The notes under the pieces: generated by a model
What the model was told of the DNA's origin: nothing
Database searches by the model: none
What the model saw: only the letters and a program-made list of their open reading frames with translations
Shown: positions 44,371-53,867 of the stretch, one piece after another
Layout of the letters: every line of letters starts with the position of its first letter
How positions within the stretch are numbered: the stretch's first letter is position 1
Program-made: the position numbers and the translations under genes
NCBI RefSeq assembly: GCF_900177725.1
Contig: NZ_FXAT01000002.1
Span: 248,001 to 312,000 of the forward strand
Reading direction: 5' to 3'
Origin: Paraburkholderia susongensis
GTDB lineage: Bacteria; Pseudomonadota; Gammaproteobacteria; Burkholderiales; Burkholderiaceae
Length of the DNA: 64,000 bases

Positions 44371-44420
44371 AAAAAAAACGGCGTGCGGGCCATCGTCGCT
44401 CCGACAGCCGGCACGCCGTT
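44371..44420 (-). terminator. Intrinsic terminator after tig
   Basis: On the minus strand AACGGCGTGC pairs with GCACGCCGTT across a loop of about 23 bases, followed by a run of eight T. It lies just past the tig stop. Confidence 0.8.
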
Positions 44421-44430
44421 GCAGCGACGC

Positions 44431-45777
44431 TTACGCTTGCGCCGTTGCGCTTGCCAGTTCTTCGAAGCTCACCAACTTATCCGTCACCTTGGCCTTGCTC
44501 AGGACGAAATCGACGACGTTGGCTTCAACGACGTACGCTTCCATTTCAGCAAGACGTTGCTGGTTGGAATAATACCAGCGGACGACTTCCTTCGGGTCTT
44601 CGTAGCTTTTTGCGAATTCGTCGACTTCGGCGCGGATCTGCTCCGGTTTCGCCTGCAGTTCGTTAGCCTTGACCAACTCGGCCAGCACGAGGCCCAGCTT
44701 GACGCGGCGTTCAGCCTGCTCCTTGAACATCGCGGCCGGAATCGGCGCGTCCTTCGCGTTCGGCACACCGCGCTGCTCGAGGTCCTGGCGAGCCATCACG
44801 ACGAGACGCTCCTGATCCTGTTCGATCAGCGCGTTCGGCACGTCGAGTTCCGAAATCTTCAGGAGCGCGTCCATCACCTGGTTCTTGACGATGGCCTGCG
44901 TGCGGCGCTTCGCTTCACGCTCGAGGTTGTCCTTGATCTCGCCGCGCATCTTGGTCAGATCGCCGTCTTCGATGCCGAGCGACTTCGCGAATTCGCCGTC
45001 GACTTCCGGCAGATGCGGCCATTCGATCTTCTTCATCGTGATCGTGAATTGCGCGGTCTTGCCTGCCACGTCCTTGCCGTGGTAGTCGTCCGGGAACTTC
45101 AGGTCGAATTCCTTGGCCTCGTCGACCTTCAGGCCGAGCGCCGCCTTTTCGAATTCCGGCAGCATGCGGCCTTCGCCGAGCACGAACGCGAAGTCTTCGG
45201 CGCTGCCGCCCTGGAATACTTCACCGTCGAGCTTGCCGACGAAGTCGACCGTCACGCGGTCGCCGTCTTTCGCCGCCGTGTCCGCACCGCCGTCGCCGTG
45301 TTCGCCGGCTTCGCCGCGAGCGTGGAAGTGCACGCGCTGCTTGCGCAGGATGTCCAGCGTGCGGTCGATTTCTTCTTCGCTGATGGTGGTCGTGGTGCGC
45401 TCGATTTCAGCCGTGGCGACGTCGCCCAGCTTCACTTCCGGATACACCTCGAAGGTCGCATCGAACGCGTAGTCGCCTTCGGCGGCGTCGGTCTTCGGCG
45501 CGAAGCTCGGCTGCCCCGCGACGCGCAGGTTCTCGGCCCGGCTGATGTCGAAGAATTCCTTGCCGACCTTGTCGCTCAGCACTTCGGCTTCCACCTGGCC
45601 CGAATACTGTTGCGTCACCATTTTGAGCGGCACCTTGCCCGGGCGGAAACCCGGCATGCGCACGTTCTTCGCGAGTTGGCGGATACGCGAGTCCACTTCC
45701 TTCTGCACGGCATCCTTCGGCAGGGAAATCGTTACGCGGCGTTCGAGCTTGCCGAGGTTTTCAACAACGTTAGCCAT
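44431..45777 (-). CDS. tig: Trigger factor, ribosome-associated chaperone
   Basis: A 448-residue trigger factor of usual length. The ribosome-binding loop GFRPGKVP is near residue 44; the FKBP-type peptidyl-prolyl isomerase domain runs from [19 protein letters not shown] to [20 protein letters not shown]; the long helical C-terminal domain follows. It binds nascent chains at the ribosome exit. It is the first gene of the conserved protease/chaperone array, with a separate terminator. Confidence 0.99.
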   Translation of the reverse strand: MANVVENLGKLERRVTISLPKDAVQKEVDSRIRQLAKNVRMPGFRPGKVPLKMVTQQYSGQVEAEVLSDKVGKEFFDISRAENLRVAGQPSFAPKTDAAEGDYAFDATFEVYPEVKLGDVATAEIERTTTTISEEEIDRTLDILRKQRVHFHARGEAGEHGDGGADTAAKDGDRVTVDFVGKLDGEVFQGGSAEDFAFVLGEGRMLPEFEKAALGLKVDEAKEFDLKFPDDYHGKDVAGKTAQFTITMKKIEWPHLPEVDGEFAKSLGIEDGDLTKMRGEIKDNLEREAKRRTQAIVKNQVMDALLKISELDVPNALIEQDQERLVVMARQDLEQRGVPNAKDAPIPAAMFKEQAERRVKLGLVLAELVKANELQAKPEQIRAEVDEFAKSYEDPKEVVRWYYSNQQRLAEMEAYVVEANVVDFVLSKAKVTDKLVSFEELASATAQA

Positions 45778-46316
45778 GGCTTCAATCGTCCTAAAATTAT
45801 TCGAGCGAATCAGTTATATCTTTTCCGTGCCGCTCTTCGATGTCGCTTCGCACCGATTGCGCCGATTGCATCGCGCGCTCGCGTCGGGATAAGCGCCTGC
45901 GCCGCGGGCTCGCAGGCCGCTGGCAGCACGGTTGAGTCCAAAGAGCCGAATATTTTAGCAAACTATTTGCGCGCTTAGCCGGGATTCGATGATTGCATCG
46001 GTTTTTCCCGCTATTCCTGCCGCTTTGTGGGTCATTTCGGGGTGTTTTTCGCATGCATCGAGCCGTTTTTTGGGTGCCTGCGCGAGCTGATCGAAGCAGC
46101 GCTTCCCACCCGCGCCCACGCGTCGCCGCGACACGCGACACGCCCAGCGGCGCGCCACCGCCGCGTCTTCGCCTCCGATTCCGCCTATGCCGTTCGACAT
46201 ATTCAGCCGGCGCGCCCATGCTGATAAGCTAACGACCTCGGTTGGGCCTGTCCCTCGCCGATTCGCTTCATACGCCGCGCAATCGCTCACAACGACTCAA
46301 ATTTCTCAGAGACACC
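45778..46316. other. Divergent intergenic region between tig and glxK
   Basis: A 539-base gap between divergently transcribed genes. A TAAAAT element on the minus strand at 45952-45957 could be the -10 box of tig. No gene or RNA is supported; the open frames here are short and biased only by GC content. Confidence 0.4.
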
Positions 46317-47462
46317 ATGCCGAATTCGTCGCCCTCGCCTATCGTCGTCATCGCTCCCGATTCATTCAAAGGCTCGCTCAGCGCGGAACAGGTCGCGCAG
46401 GCGATTGCGTCCGGCATCCAGCGCGCCCGGCCCGACGCCAGCGTGCGCATCTGCCCGATGGCCGACGGCGGCGAAGGCACGCTCGACGCGATGCTCACGA
46501 GCGGCGGCGAACGCCGCAAGCTGAACGTGCGCGGCGCCGCCGGTCCCGCACGTGAAGCGCTCACCGGCCTGCTCGCGGACGGCAGCGCGATCATCGAAAC
46601 AGCCGAAATCGTCGGCATTACGGACCCGGTGGGAATGGGCGTGCCGGTCGAGGCACGCAGCACCCGCGGCATGGGCGAGGCGATTCGCGCATTGCTCGAC
46701 GCCGGCGTGCGGCGCTTTTTCGTCGCGCTCGGCGGCAGCAGCACGAACGACGGCGGCGCCGGCCTGCTGGCGGGCCTCGGTCTGAAGCTGTTCGATGCCC
46801 AGGATCATGAACTCGAAGGCACGCCCGAACAGCTTGCCCGCGTTGCGCGGCTCGACGTCTCGCAACTCGACGCGCGGCTCGCCGAAACACAGTTCGTCGG
46901 CATGTCGGACGTGGACAATCCATTGACCGGCGATCACGGCGCGACCGCGATCTTCGGTCCGCAAAAAGGCGTGAAGCCCGAACAGGTCGCGCCGATCGAC
47001 GCGGCGCTCGCGCGCTTCGCCGATCTGCTCGAAGCCGCGCTTGGCCGCACCGCGCGCGACCAGCCGGGCGCGGGTGCGGCGGGCGGTCTCGGCTTCGCGC
47101 TGCACATGCTCGGCGCGCAGTTCGAGCCGGGCGCGGAAACGGTCGCGCGGCAGATCGGCCTCGATGCCGCGCTCGCGGGCGCCGACTGGCTGATCACCGG
47201 CGAAGGCCGCTCGGACGTGCAAACGCTGCACGGCAAGGCGCCGTTCATCGCCTGCGCTCATGCGCGTGCCGCAGGCGTGCCCGCCACGCTGCTATCAGGC
47301 GCGGTCGACCCGGCCGCGCTGCCGCGTCTTGCGGAATACTTCAGCGGCTGCTTCTCGCCGGCACCCGGCCCGATCACGCTCGACGTCGCGATTCGCGATG
47401 CCGCGCGCCTGCTCGCCAACGAAGCAGAACAACTGACGCGACTGAAATACGGCGTGCGTTGA
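46317..47462 (+). CDS. glxK: Glycerate kinase (GlxK/GarK family)
   Basis: A 381-residue type II glycerate kinase. The start region VVIAPDSFKGSLSAEQVAQA, CPMADGGEGTLDAMLTSGG and DVDNPLTGDHGATAIFGPQK are family hallmarks. It phosphorylates D-glycerate, usually to 2-phosphoglycerate, linking glyoxylate/tartronate pathways to glycolysis. The ATG at 46317 follows CAGAGA and matches the family N-terminus; the frame extends upstream. Downstream by 63 bases is a MarR gene in the same direction. Confidence 0.94.
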   Translation: MPNSSPSPIVVIAPDSFKGSLSAEQVAQAIASGIQRARPDASVRICPMADGGEGTLDAMLTSGGERRKLNVRGAAGPAREALTGLLADGSAIIETAEIVGITDPVGMGVPVEARSTRGMGEAIRALLDAGVRRFFVALGGSSTNDGGAGLLAGLGLKLFDAQDHELEGTPEQLARVARLDVSQLDARLAETQFVGMSDVDNPLTGDHGATAIFGPQKGVKPEQVAPIDAALARFADLLEAALGRTARDQPGAGAAGGLGFALHMLGAQFEPGAETVARQIGLDAALAGADWLITGEGRSDVQTLHGKAPFIACAHARAAGVPATLLSGAVDPAALPRLAEYFSGCFSPAPGPITLDVAIRDAARLLANEAEQLTRLKYGVR

Positions 47463-47525
47463 CCGGCGGAACGGTTGCGGCAACAATCACAACGCCACGA
47501 CCGCTCCACACATTACGGGACCACC

Positions 47526-47975
47526 ATGAAGGACTCCGTTAAAGCCGGGCTCGAGCAGTTCCTCACCTACCGTCTGCATGTACTGAACAAACTGGCCGAG
47601 CGCGGCATCAGCGAGCGCTATCAGGCGAAGCTCGGCGTAACGCTGCCCGAGGCGCGCGTGATTGCATCAGTGGGCTCGTTCGGGCCGTTCTCAATCATGG
47701 AGCTGGCGAGGCACGCCAATCTCGACAAAAGCCAGGCGAGCCGCGCGGCCGTTGCGCTCATCAGGCAAGGGCTCGTGCAGCGTCAGCCGAGCGCCGAAGA
47801 CGGCCGCGTCGTGCTGGTTTCGCTCACGCCCGAAGGCCGCACGCTGTACCGGAAGGTGATGCCGATCGCACGCAAGTGGAACGGCGATATGTTCGACTGT
47901 CTCGACGAACGGGAGAAGGCTGTGTTCGGCACTGCGCTCGACAAGGTCATCGGCGCAATGAGCGAGCGGGAGTAA
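47526..47975 (+). CDS. MarR family transcriptional regulator
   Basis: A 149-residue winged-helix regulator. The recognition region FSIMELARHANLDKSQASRA and VALIRQGLVQRQPSAEDGRV (wing) are typical MarR features, with dimerisation helices at both ends. The ATG at 47526 is chosen; the frame opens 51 bases earlier in the 3' flank of glxK. The ligand and targets are unknown; neighbouring genes do not reveal them. Confidence 0.9.
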   Translation: MKDSVKAGLEQFLTYRLHVLNKLAERGISERYQAKLGVTLPEARVIASVGSFGPFSIMELARHANLDKSQASRAAVALIRQGLVQRQPSAEDGRVVLVSLTPEGRTLYRKVMPIARKWNGDMFDCLDEREKAVFGTALDKVIGAMSERE

Positions 47976-48091
47976 TTGCGCGGCATGCTCGCGAGTGCGA
48001 GGCACGCCGCTGCACGACGACCTGCCACGCATGTCAGAATCGAGCCTCGGCCAACGCGCCTTCATTCGTCTTTTCATTCAGGGAAGTTTCA

Positions 48092-48379
48092 GTGGACATC
48101 AACAAACAGGTCGCGGCACTCACCGCTTCGGAACTCCAGACCGCCGGCGCAAGCCAGGCGACGGCGATCGCGCTCAGCGTCGTGCTGCGTCATCTTCGTT
48201 CGCCCGAGCTGGCGAAACTGCTGTCGTCGGCATTCGAAAACCATCAGGCGGTCATGCTGCAAACGCCGTGGCCGGATCAGATGCTGCAGGCTTTCGAATC
48301 CACGCGCCGTTTTCTCGAAGGCGCCGCGCAAGCGGAATTGCCGGGCTCGCAGGAGCAGCCGGGAACACCTGACGCCTGA
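48092..48379 (+). CDS. Small hypothetical protein
   Basis: A 95-residue protein starting at a GTG with AGGGAAG upstream. It is mainly helical, with AALTASELQTAGASQATAIA and VLRHLRSPELAKLLSSAFEN. It lacks membrane segments or a known motif. The frame upstream overlaps the MarR gene but lacks similarity. I do not recognise a family. Confidence 0.6.
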   Translation: MDINKQVAALTASELQTAGASQATAIALSVVLRHLRSPELAKLLSSAFENHQAVMLQTPWPDQMLQAFESTRRFLEGAAQAELPGSQEQPGTPDA

Positions 48380-48570
48380 GTTGCGTCTCTGCGCCAGTTA
48401 CGGACCGCGTAGCCGAGGTTTAGCCGGCCGAGTGCGCCCAGTGACTCGGCCTTCAAAACTGCATGATCGAGCCCGTGTCGCGCCGATCGACGTCTCGATT
48501 GTCCCCGTGCGCCGCGCCAGCCGATGATCAAAGACGCTACGTCGACTGGCTTGGCGTTTGCGGAATTGCC

Positions 48571-48948
48571 CTATCCCACGCTCTCCTCGCGCGCGGCCTC
48601 GAAGTATTCGGCGACGAAACCATCGGGATGCTGCACCGTCATGTTGCGCCCCACCGGCGTTTGGTGAAATTCGCTCGGCACGCTCGCGCCGAGCGAACGC
48701 AGCGGCCCGGCGAAATCGTCGAGGGAATCCACGATCAGCGCCGCTTCGATATGCCGTACCGGCGCGAGTGCCTCATCCGTGCCAGCCAGCACGATGAACG
48801 CGCCGATCACGGCGACCTCGATGCCCATTTCCGGAAAGCTCAGCCGCCGTTCGCATCGCAGTCGTTGCAATGCCTCGTAGAACGCGATGGTCGAATCCAG
48901 TTGTGCTGGGGCAACATACCGGCGATACAGCGTCCTCAGGATTTTCAT
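48571..48948 (-). CDS. VOC (glyoxalase-like) family protein
   Basis: A 125-residue vicinal-oxygen-chelate fold protein. The start MKILRTLYRRYVAPAQLDST followed by IAFYEAL is the usual first module, and HPDGFVAEYFE near the end holds the Glu ligand. Many of these bind metals or small molecules; the function is not known. The ATG at 48948 overlaps the zinc-alcohol dehydrogenase stop, so it is coupled to that gene. Confidence 0.78.
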   Translation of the reverse strand: MKILRTLYRRYVAPAQLDSTIAFYEALQRLRCERRLSFPEMGIEVAVIGAFIVLAGTDEALAPVRHIEAALIVDSLDDFAGPLRSLGASVPSEFHQTPVGRNMTVQHPDGFVAEYFEAAREESVG

Positions 48949-50030
48949 GCAGCGCGCTCCTCGTGATCGATCAGAATGCACTCGAGACCCGCCGCATCGG
49001 TGGCACGATCGATGGCCGTTTCGAGTTGCGCGATGCCGAAGACCACCGGACTGAGCACGCCGAAATCCAGTACGCCGCTTGCCGCCAACGAAAACAACCG
49101 CCGGTACGCGTCACGCGGATACATGAACTGGCCGATGATTTCCCAGCCGTTGAGCATGACCTCGGTGTACGGGACCGGAAAATCGACCGCCATGCTTCCC
49201 ATCAGCACGAGCCGGCCGTTGCGTCCCAGGCTGCGCAGCGCCGAGAGCGTCATGTTCGGATCGCGTGCGTTGCCGACCATGTCGAACGCGAGATCGACGT
49301 GCCCTCCCGCTGCATCGCGAATCGCCTCCACGTCTTGCGCGACGTCGCCGCACACGGCAACCGGCACGATCCGGCCCGCGCCCCGTTCGGCAACGCGCCT
49401 GAGCGCCTGCGCATCGCGCCCGATCGCCACGACGCGGCCTGCCCCCATCGCCACGGCCAGCAACGCCGCCGCGCCACCGTAAGCGCCTGTCGCACCGGAC
49501 ACGACGACGGTTTCGCCGGCCGCGAGCCGCCCGCGCAACAGCCCGCCGAGCGGCACGACGAATCGCGTCGACAGGGCGAGCCGTTGCGCGTCGAGACCGG
49601 CGAGCGCGTCGGCCGCGGTCAGCACCGACGCCGGCAGCAACGCGTATTCGGCGAGCGTGCCATCCGGCCAGTCCGATTGCATCGCGTAACCCTCGGCCCC
49701 CGCCGCCGTAATGCCGATCAATATCTGCGCTGCGTCCCTGACGTTCTCGTGGGCCACGAAGTGCGACGAGATCACGACGCGCTGCCCCGGCTTCAGATGC
49801 CACACGTCCTGTCCAACCGCGTGCACGATCCCGACGCCGTTGCCGCCGGGAATGAACGGCCGCCCGGGCGCGTGGTACACCGGCAGTTCGCCGGCCACAT
49901 ACCGGCGCATATAGGACATCACGGCCGACATCTGCATCCTGACGACGACACTGCCGGGCCGCGGCTCGGGCAGCGGCACGTCGACGAACCGGAGATCACC
50001 GCCCAGGCGGCTCAATTGCCACGCTTTCAT
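48945..50030 (-). CDS. Zinc-type alcohol dehydrogenase family protein
   Basis: A 361-residue MDR enzyme. The start MKAWQLSRLGGDLRFVDVPL, GGNGVGIVHAVGQDV and the cofactor loop VVSGATGAYGGAAALLAVAM fit the family. The GroES-like domain has few cysteines, so it may lack catalytic zinc. The ATG at 50030 is chosen; the frame extends 108 bases upstream, into the region shared with the divergent AraC gene. It likely reduces or oxidises an alcohol/ketone under AraC control. Confidence 0.85.
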   Translation of the reverse strand: MKAWQLSRLGGDLRFVDVPLPEPRPGSVVVRMQMSAVMSYMRRYVAGELPVYHAPGRPFIPGGNGVGIVHAVGQDVWHLKPGQRVVISSHFVAHENVRDAAQILIGITAAGAEGYAMQSDWPDGTLAEYALLPASVLTAADALAGLDAQRLALSTRFVVPLGGLLRGRLAAGETVVVSGATGAYGGAAALLAVAMGAGRVVAIGRDAQALRRVAERGAGRIVPVAVCGDVAQDVEAIRDAAGGHVDLAFDMVGNARDPNMTLSALRSLGRNGRLVLMGSMAVDFPVPYTEVMLNGWEIIGQFMYPRDAYRRLFSLAASGVLDFGVLSPVVFGIAQLETAIDRATDAAGLECILIDHEERAA

Positions 50031-50169
50031 ACGCTGTACCTCATTCAAAGGAAACCTGCAGTTTGCCGATTCCGCGTGCGCGAATGCAGCGGCGTCGATG
50101 CAATCCTCCCCCAGATGCCGTGAACTTTCTATAATCAATGAGCCTTAATTTATTATCAATCGTACATTT

Positions 50170-51093
50170 ATGGACGCGTTGTCCGATGTTTTGTCGCTCC
50201 TGAAGGTGCGCAGCGGGCTGTCGTCGCGATTCGAAGGCGAAGGCGCCTGGGCCTTCCGGTTTCCCGCCTATCAGCATATGAAGTTCGGCACCGTGCTGCG
50301 CGGCCGGCTCTATCTGCGGATGGCGGACGAGGCCGAGGACCGGCCGATCGAAGAAGGAGATGTGTATCTGCTGACGAACGGGCAACCGTTCTGTTCGGCG
50401 AGCGTGCCCGGGTGCGCGACGCTCGACGGTCCCGCGACTTACCGCTCGATTCGCAGCGCGGACGGCGTCGTGAGATTTCGTGGGCCCGGGAACATCGCGC
50501 CCGTCAGTCTCGCGAGCGGACGCTTCATCTTCGGGAACGACGTGACAGGCATGCTGCTCAGGCACCTGCCCCCGCTCATTCATCTGCGCGCCGCCGATGT
50601 CGCCGCCCATGCGCTTTCTCATGTGCTCGCGCTGCTCAGGCTGGAAACGGGCGACCCGGCGCCTGGCGCGGACATCGCGAAAACCAGTCTCGCGACGCTG
50701 GTTCTCGTGCAGGCGCTGCGCGCCTATATCGGCAGCGGCGAGCCCGCGAACGGCTGGCTCAAGGCCTTGTCGGACGCCAGGGTCGGAGCGGCGCTGTCGA
50801 TGATGCACGGCTCGCCCGGACAACGCTGGACGATCGAATCGCTGGCGTCGAATGTCGGGATGTCGCGCACGGCCTTCGCGTCGCGGTTCCGCAGACTGGT
50901 CGGCAGCGCGCCGCTCGAATACCTGCACCAGTGGCGCATGGCGATGGCCATGACGGCGCTCAAAGACTCCGATGAGCCTCTCGTCTCGATTGCCGAACGC
51001 ATCGGCTATCTGTCGGATACGGCGTTCAGCATCGCATTCAAGCGCACGGCCGGTATCAGCCCGGGGCGCTATCGCGTGGAGCAGCGCCGCTAG
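50170..51093 (+). CDS. AraC family transcriptional regulator
   Basis: A 307-residue regulator: an N-terminal cupin-like sensor domain (residues 1-190, with FRFPAYQHMKFGTVLRGRLY) and a C-terminal double helix-turn-helix (about 205-305, with IESLASNVGMSRTAFASRFR and IAERIGYLSDTAFSIAFKR). Such cupin_6 regulators often control an adjacent dehydrogenase gene. It is divergent from the zinc-type alcohol dehydrogenase gene, sharing a 139-base AT-rich gap that contains the promoters. Confidence 0.92.
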   Translation: MDALSDVLSLLKVRSGLSSRFEGEGAWAFRFPAYQHMKFGTVLRGRLYLRMADEAEDRPIEEGDVYLLTNGQPFCSASVPGCATLDGPATYRSIRSADGVVRFRGPGNIAPVSLASGRFIFGNDVTGMLLRHLPPLIHLRAADVAAHALSHVLALLRLETGDPAPGADIAKTSLATLVLVQALRAYIGSGEPANGWLKALSDARVGAALSMMHGSPGQRWTIESLASNVGMSRTAFASRFRRLVGSAPLEYLHQWRMAMAMTALKDSDEPLVSIAERIGYLSDTAFSIAFKRTAGISPGRYRVEQRR

Positions 51094-51130
51094 AAGCGGA
51101 TGCGCCTCGCGCGCGCCTCGACTGCAGCCG

Positions 51131-51997
51131 TCACACCTTGCCGGCAGGAAGCTCCACCGGATACGGCTGACCGAAGTCGGCCGAACGGCTGACCTGTTCC
51201 CACGCGGCCGCTTCGGCGATCTGCCGTTGCGAATATTCCTGCGCCATTCCGGCAGCACCCGCCCCAAGCAACAGATGAGTCGGCAAGGGCGTGTGCTTGA
51301 CGGCCCGCACAAGGATTTCGCCGGCCCGCTTCGGGTCCCCTGCCGACGCACGCCCGCTACCGAGGATGCGGATCAGCTCGCCGACGGTCGGGTCGTATTC
51401 GGCCGGCACCTCGGGGGTCTTCATCGACGACCCGGCCCAATCGGTGGCGAAGCCGCCCGGCTCGACCACCACGTACTGGATGCCGAACGGCGCCGTTTCC
51501 GCCTGGAGCACTCGCGTGAAGCCATCCACCGCGAATTTGGCGGCCTGGTACGAGCCGAGTCCGGCCGTGCCGCCCACGCGTCCGCCGACCGACGAGAATT
51601 GCACCACGATGCCGTGTCCCTGCGCGCGCAGAACGGGCAGCACGGCTTTTGAAACGTTGTAGACGCCCCAGAAGTTCGTCTCGAACTGCGTGCGGAAGTC
51701 TTCTTCGCTCGTCGTTTCTATCGGCGACACGTTGGCGTAACCTGCGTTGTTGACCACCACGTCGAGCCGCCCAAAGCGGTCGGCCGCGGCCTGCACGGCC
51801 GCGGCAGCCGCGGCGGGATCGGTGACGTCGAGGGCGACCGGCAACACTCTGTCGCCGTACCGTTGAACCAACCCGGCGAGCTGCTCGGGACGACGGGCCG
51901 TGGCGGCCACCGCATCTCCCGCTTCCAGCGCGGCCGTTGCGAGTGCGTGCCCGAAGCCACGGGAAGAACCAGTAATGAACCAGACTTGAGAGCTCAT
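51131..51997 (-). CDS. SDR-family oxidoreductase
   Basis: A 288-residue short-chain dehydrogenase. The cofactor motif TGSSRGFGHALA is near residue 10, NNAGYANVSPIE near 88, and the active site SYQAAKFAVDGF near 155 gives Tyr and Lys. The ATG follows GAGG. It is divergent from a TetR gene, and a 15-base palindrome lies between them, suggesting repression by that TetR. The substrate is unknown. Confidence 0.92.
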   Translation of the reverse strand: MSSQVWFITGSSRGFGHALATAALEAGDAVAATARRPEQLAGLVQRYGDRVLPVALDVTDPAAAAAAVQAAADRFGRLDVVVNNAGYANVSPIETTSEEDFRTQFETNFWGVYNVSKAVLPVLRAQGHGIVVQFSSVGGRVGGTAGLGSYQAAKFAVDGFTRVLQAETAPFGIQYVVVEPGGFATDWAGSSMKTPEVPAEYDPTVGELIRILGSGRASAGDPKRAGEILVRAVKHTPLPTHLLLGAGAAGMAQEYSQRQIAEAAAWEQVSRSADFGQPYPVELPAGKV

Positions 51998-52018
51998 CGG
52001 CGAACCTCTTTGATCGGT

Positions 52019-52033
52019 GCATGAACTTCATGC
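52019..52033. promoter_or_regulatory. 15-bp palindrome, candidate TetR operator
   Basis: GCATGAACTTCATGC is a perfect palindrome with a one-base centre, located between the divergent SDR and TetR genes. It begins 22 bases upstream of the SDR start. Confidence 0.6.
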
Positions 52034-52082
52034 GGATGAGGCATTTGAGCATGAGCCCACAGTTAACGCAACCGCGTTTTGT

Positions 52083-52095
52083 TATAATGACCGCA
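52083..52095 (+). promoter_or_regulatory. Strong -10 box immediately before the TetR start
   Basis: TATAAT at 52083-52088 lies only six bases before the ATG of the TetR gene, so transcription would begin at or next to the start codon and the message would be leaderless. No clear -35 box at standard spacing was found, and no ribosome-binding site is possible at that distance. Confidence 0.45.
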
Positions 52096-52763
52096 TGACG
52101 ACCTCTCCCTTCCAACGTGCCCGCAGCCACGAGGCCAAGCAGCAGCGCGTCAGCGAGATTCTGGAAAGCGCGCGCGTACTCGGCGCCGAGCGCGGGGTCG
52201 GCAACGTGTCGCTGACCGACATCGCCGACGCCGTCGGCATGCACAAATCGGCCTTGCTGCGCTACTTCGAGACACGGGAACAGATCTTCCTCATCCTGAC
52301 CGCGTCGGCCTGGCAGGAATGGGCTGAAGACGTGATCCGGCGCCTCGAACGGTCGAGCCGATTGTCGCCGGCATCCGTCGCGGCCGCGCTTGCCAGGTCG
52401 CTCGGTGCAAGACCTTTTTTTTGCGATCTCGTTGCGCATGCGGCACTGAGCCTCGAGCGTCACGTGTCACTCGACGCAGTGCGCACATTCAAGTTCGCCG
52501 CGCTCGATGCGACCTATGCGATTGCCGCGCGCTTGCAGGAGCGCGCGTCGCTCACGCAACGTCAGGCGGTCGATGCCATTGCAACGGCCACCAGCATGGC
52601 AGGCGCCCTATGGCAAATGGCGACACCGGCCCCCGAAGTTCGGCCGCTATACGAAAGCGACCCGAGACTCAGTCATGTGGTCGCGGACATTGTTCCGCGG
52701 CTCACCAGAATTCTGGAAAGCCTGTTGACCGGCTACGCTGTCGCGAATGGTTCTGAGCATTGA
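52095..52763 (+). CDS. TetR/AcrR family transcriptional regulator
   Basis: A 222-residue TetR-type repressor. The N-terminal helix-turn-helix lies at residues about 15-60 (VGNVSLTDIADAVGMHKSAL then LRYFETREQIFL). The C-terminal ligand domain is helical. The ATG at 52095 is used because upstream codons lie in the promoter. Divergent from an SDR gene, with a palindrome between them. The inducing ligand is unknown. Confidence 0.92.
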   Translation: MTTSPFQRARSHEAKQQRVSEILESARVLGAERGVGNVSLTDIADAVGMHKSALLRYFETREQIFLILTASAWQEWAEDVIRRLERSSRLSPASVAAALARSLGARPFFCDLVAHAALSLERHVSLDAVRTFKFAALDATYAIAARLQERASLTQRQAVDAIATATSMAGALWQMATPAPEVRPLYESDPRLSHVVADIVPRLTRILESLLTGYAVANGSEH

Positions 52764-52825
52764 ACTGTCTTTCGCGGTAATCCAGCAAGCGTCGTACTAA
52801 ATACCGCTCTCACATAGGTTGCAAC

Positions 52826-53767
52826 TTGAAGTCACGATCACGTCCATCCCTTTTCCGGCAGCCGCTCGTTACCGCGGTCGCCGCATGCCTTACCGCAATA
52901 ACGGCAAGCGCCGCCGCTCAGCCACCGTCGAATATCCGGGCCGTGTCATGGATCGTCGTCGATGGTGAATCCGCGCAGACACTCGTCGAACATAATGCGG
53001 ACGCCGAGCGTCAACCGGCTTCGCTCACCAAGCTCATGACCGCCTACGTCGTATTCGATGCGCTCAAGCGCGGCACCGTGCGCTGGGATGAGCAGATAAC
53101 CGTCGACGCCGCCGACATCGGCAAAGTCGGCAACGATGAAGCCAGGATGTACCTCGTGCCGGGACAACGCGTCCCGGTGAGGGAACTGGTTCAGGGTCTC
53201 ATCGCCGCGTCCGCGAACGATGCCGCGTTAGTGCTCGCGAAGCGCGTCGGCGGCTCGCCCGCGGGCTTCGAGCAGATGATGAACGCCACGGCGCGGCGCC
53301 TGGGAATGGATCATACCCATTACTCGACGCCGTCCGGCATCACCACCGCGGAGAACTACTCGACCGCGCGCGACCTTTCCGTTCTGGCCTTGCGCCTCAC
53401 GAAGGATTTTCCGGAGTACTACACTTTTTCGTCCGAACAGCATTTCGCCTATGGCACTTTCCAGAAGCGAAACAAGAATTGGCTGCTTGGAAAAGATCCA
53501 TCCGTCGATGGAATGAAAACGGGACATACGCAGGCAGCTGGGTACTGCATCGTCGCGACCGCGAAGCGCCAACAGGCATCGCCCCCGCTGACGAGACGCG
53601 TATTCGCCGTCGTGCTGGGTGCGCCGACGGCGAACGACCGCATTACCGGAGCGGGCAGCCTCCTGAACTACGGATTCGCGGCATACAACGACTATCCGGT
53701 GATCGATGGCGCCGGATCTCATGTGGTCACGCGCATGTCGCAAGCGAATCTCGCGCACGCCGACTGA
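52826..53767 (+). CDS. D-alanyl-D-alanine carboxypeptidase (penicillin-binding, DacA-like)
   Basis: A 313-residue serine-type peptidase. A signal peptide covers residues 1-32 (LVTAVAACLTAITASAAA). The active site shows SLTKLM (Ser and Lys), the second motif SANDAALVLA and KTGHTQAAGY. It trims pentapeptide side chains in the periplasm. The protein is shorter than typical DacA/DacC because the C-terminal PBP5-C domain is missing or very small. The only plausible start is TTG at 52826, with no clear ribosome-binding site. It lies between TetR and DUF4148 genes. Confidence 0.88.
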   Translation: MKSRSRPSLFRQPLVTAVAACLTAITASAAAQPPSNIRAVSWIVVDGESAQTLVEHNADAERQPASLTKLMTAYVVFDALKRGTVRWDEQITVDAADIGKVGNDEARMYLVPGQRVPVRELVQGLIAASANDAALVLAKRVGGSPAGFEQMMNATARRLGMDHTHYSTPSGITTAENYSTARDLSVLALRLTKDFPEYYTFSSEQHFAYGTFQKRNKNWLLGKDPSVDGMKTGHTQAAGYCIVATAKRQQASPPLTRRVFAVVLGAPTANDRITGAGSLLNYGFAAYNDYPVIDGAGSHVVTRMSQANLAHAD

Positions 53768-53830
53768 TCCGGCCGCCGGCCGCGCAACTCGCGCGAGCCG
53801 GCACAGCATCCTCATCGCTGTCAGACGCAT

Positions 53831-53866
53831 TGCCATACGCACTGCCATACGCACTGTCATACGCAC
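53831..53866. repeat. Three tandem 12-bp repeats
   Basis: TGCCATACGCAC occurs three times in a row (the third with one change) just downstream of the carboxypeptidase gene, directly before the DUF4148 stop codon region. It is a short tandem array that could vary in copy number. Confidence 0.7.
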
Positions 53867-53867
53867 A

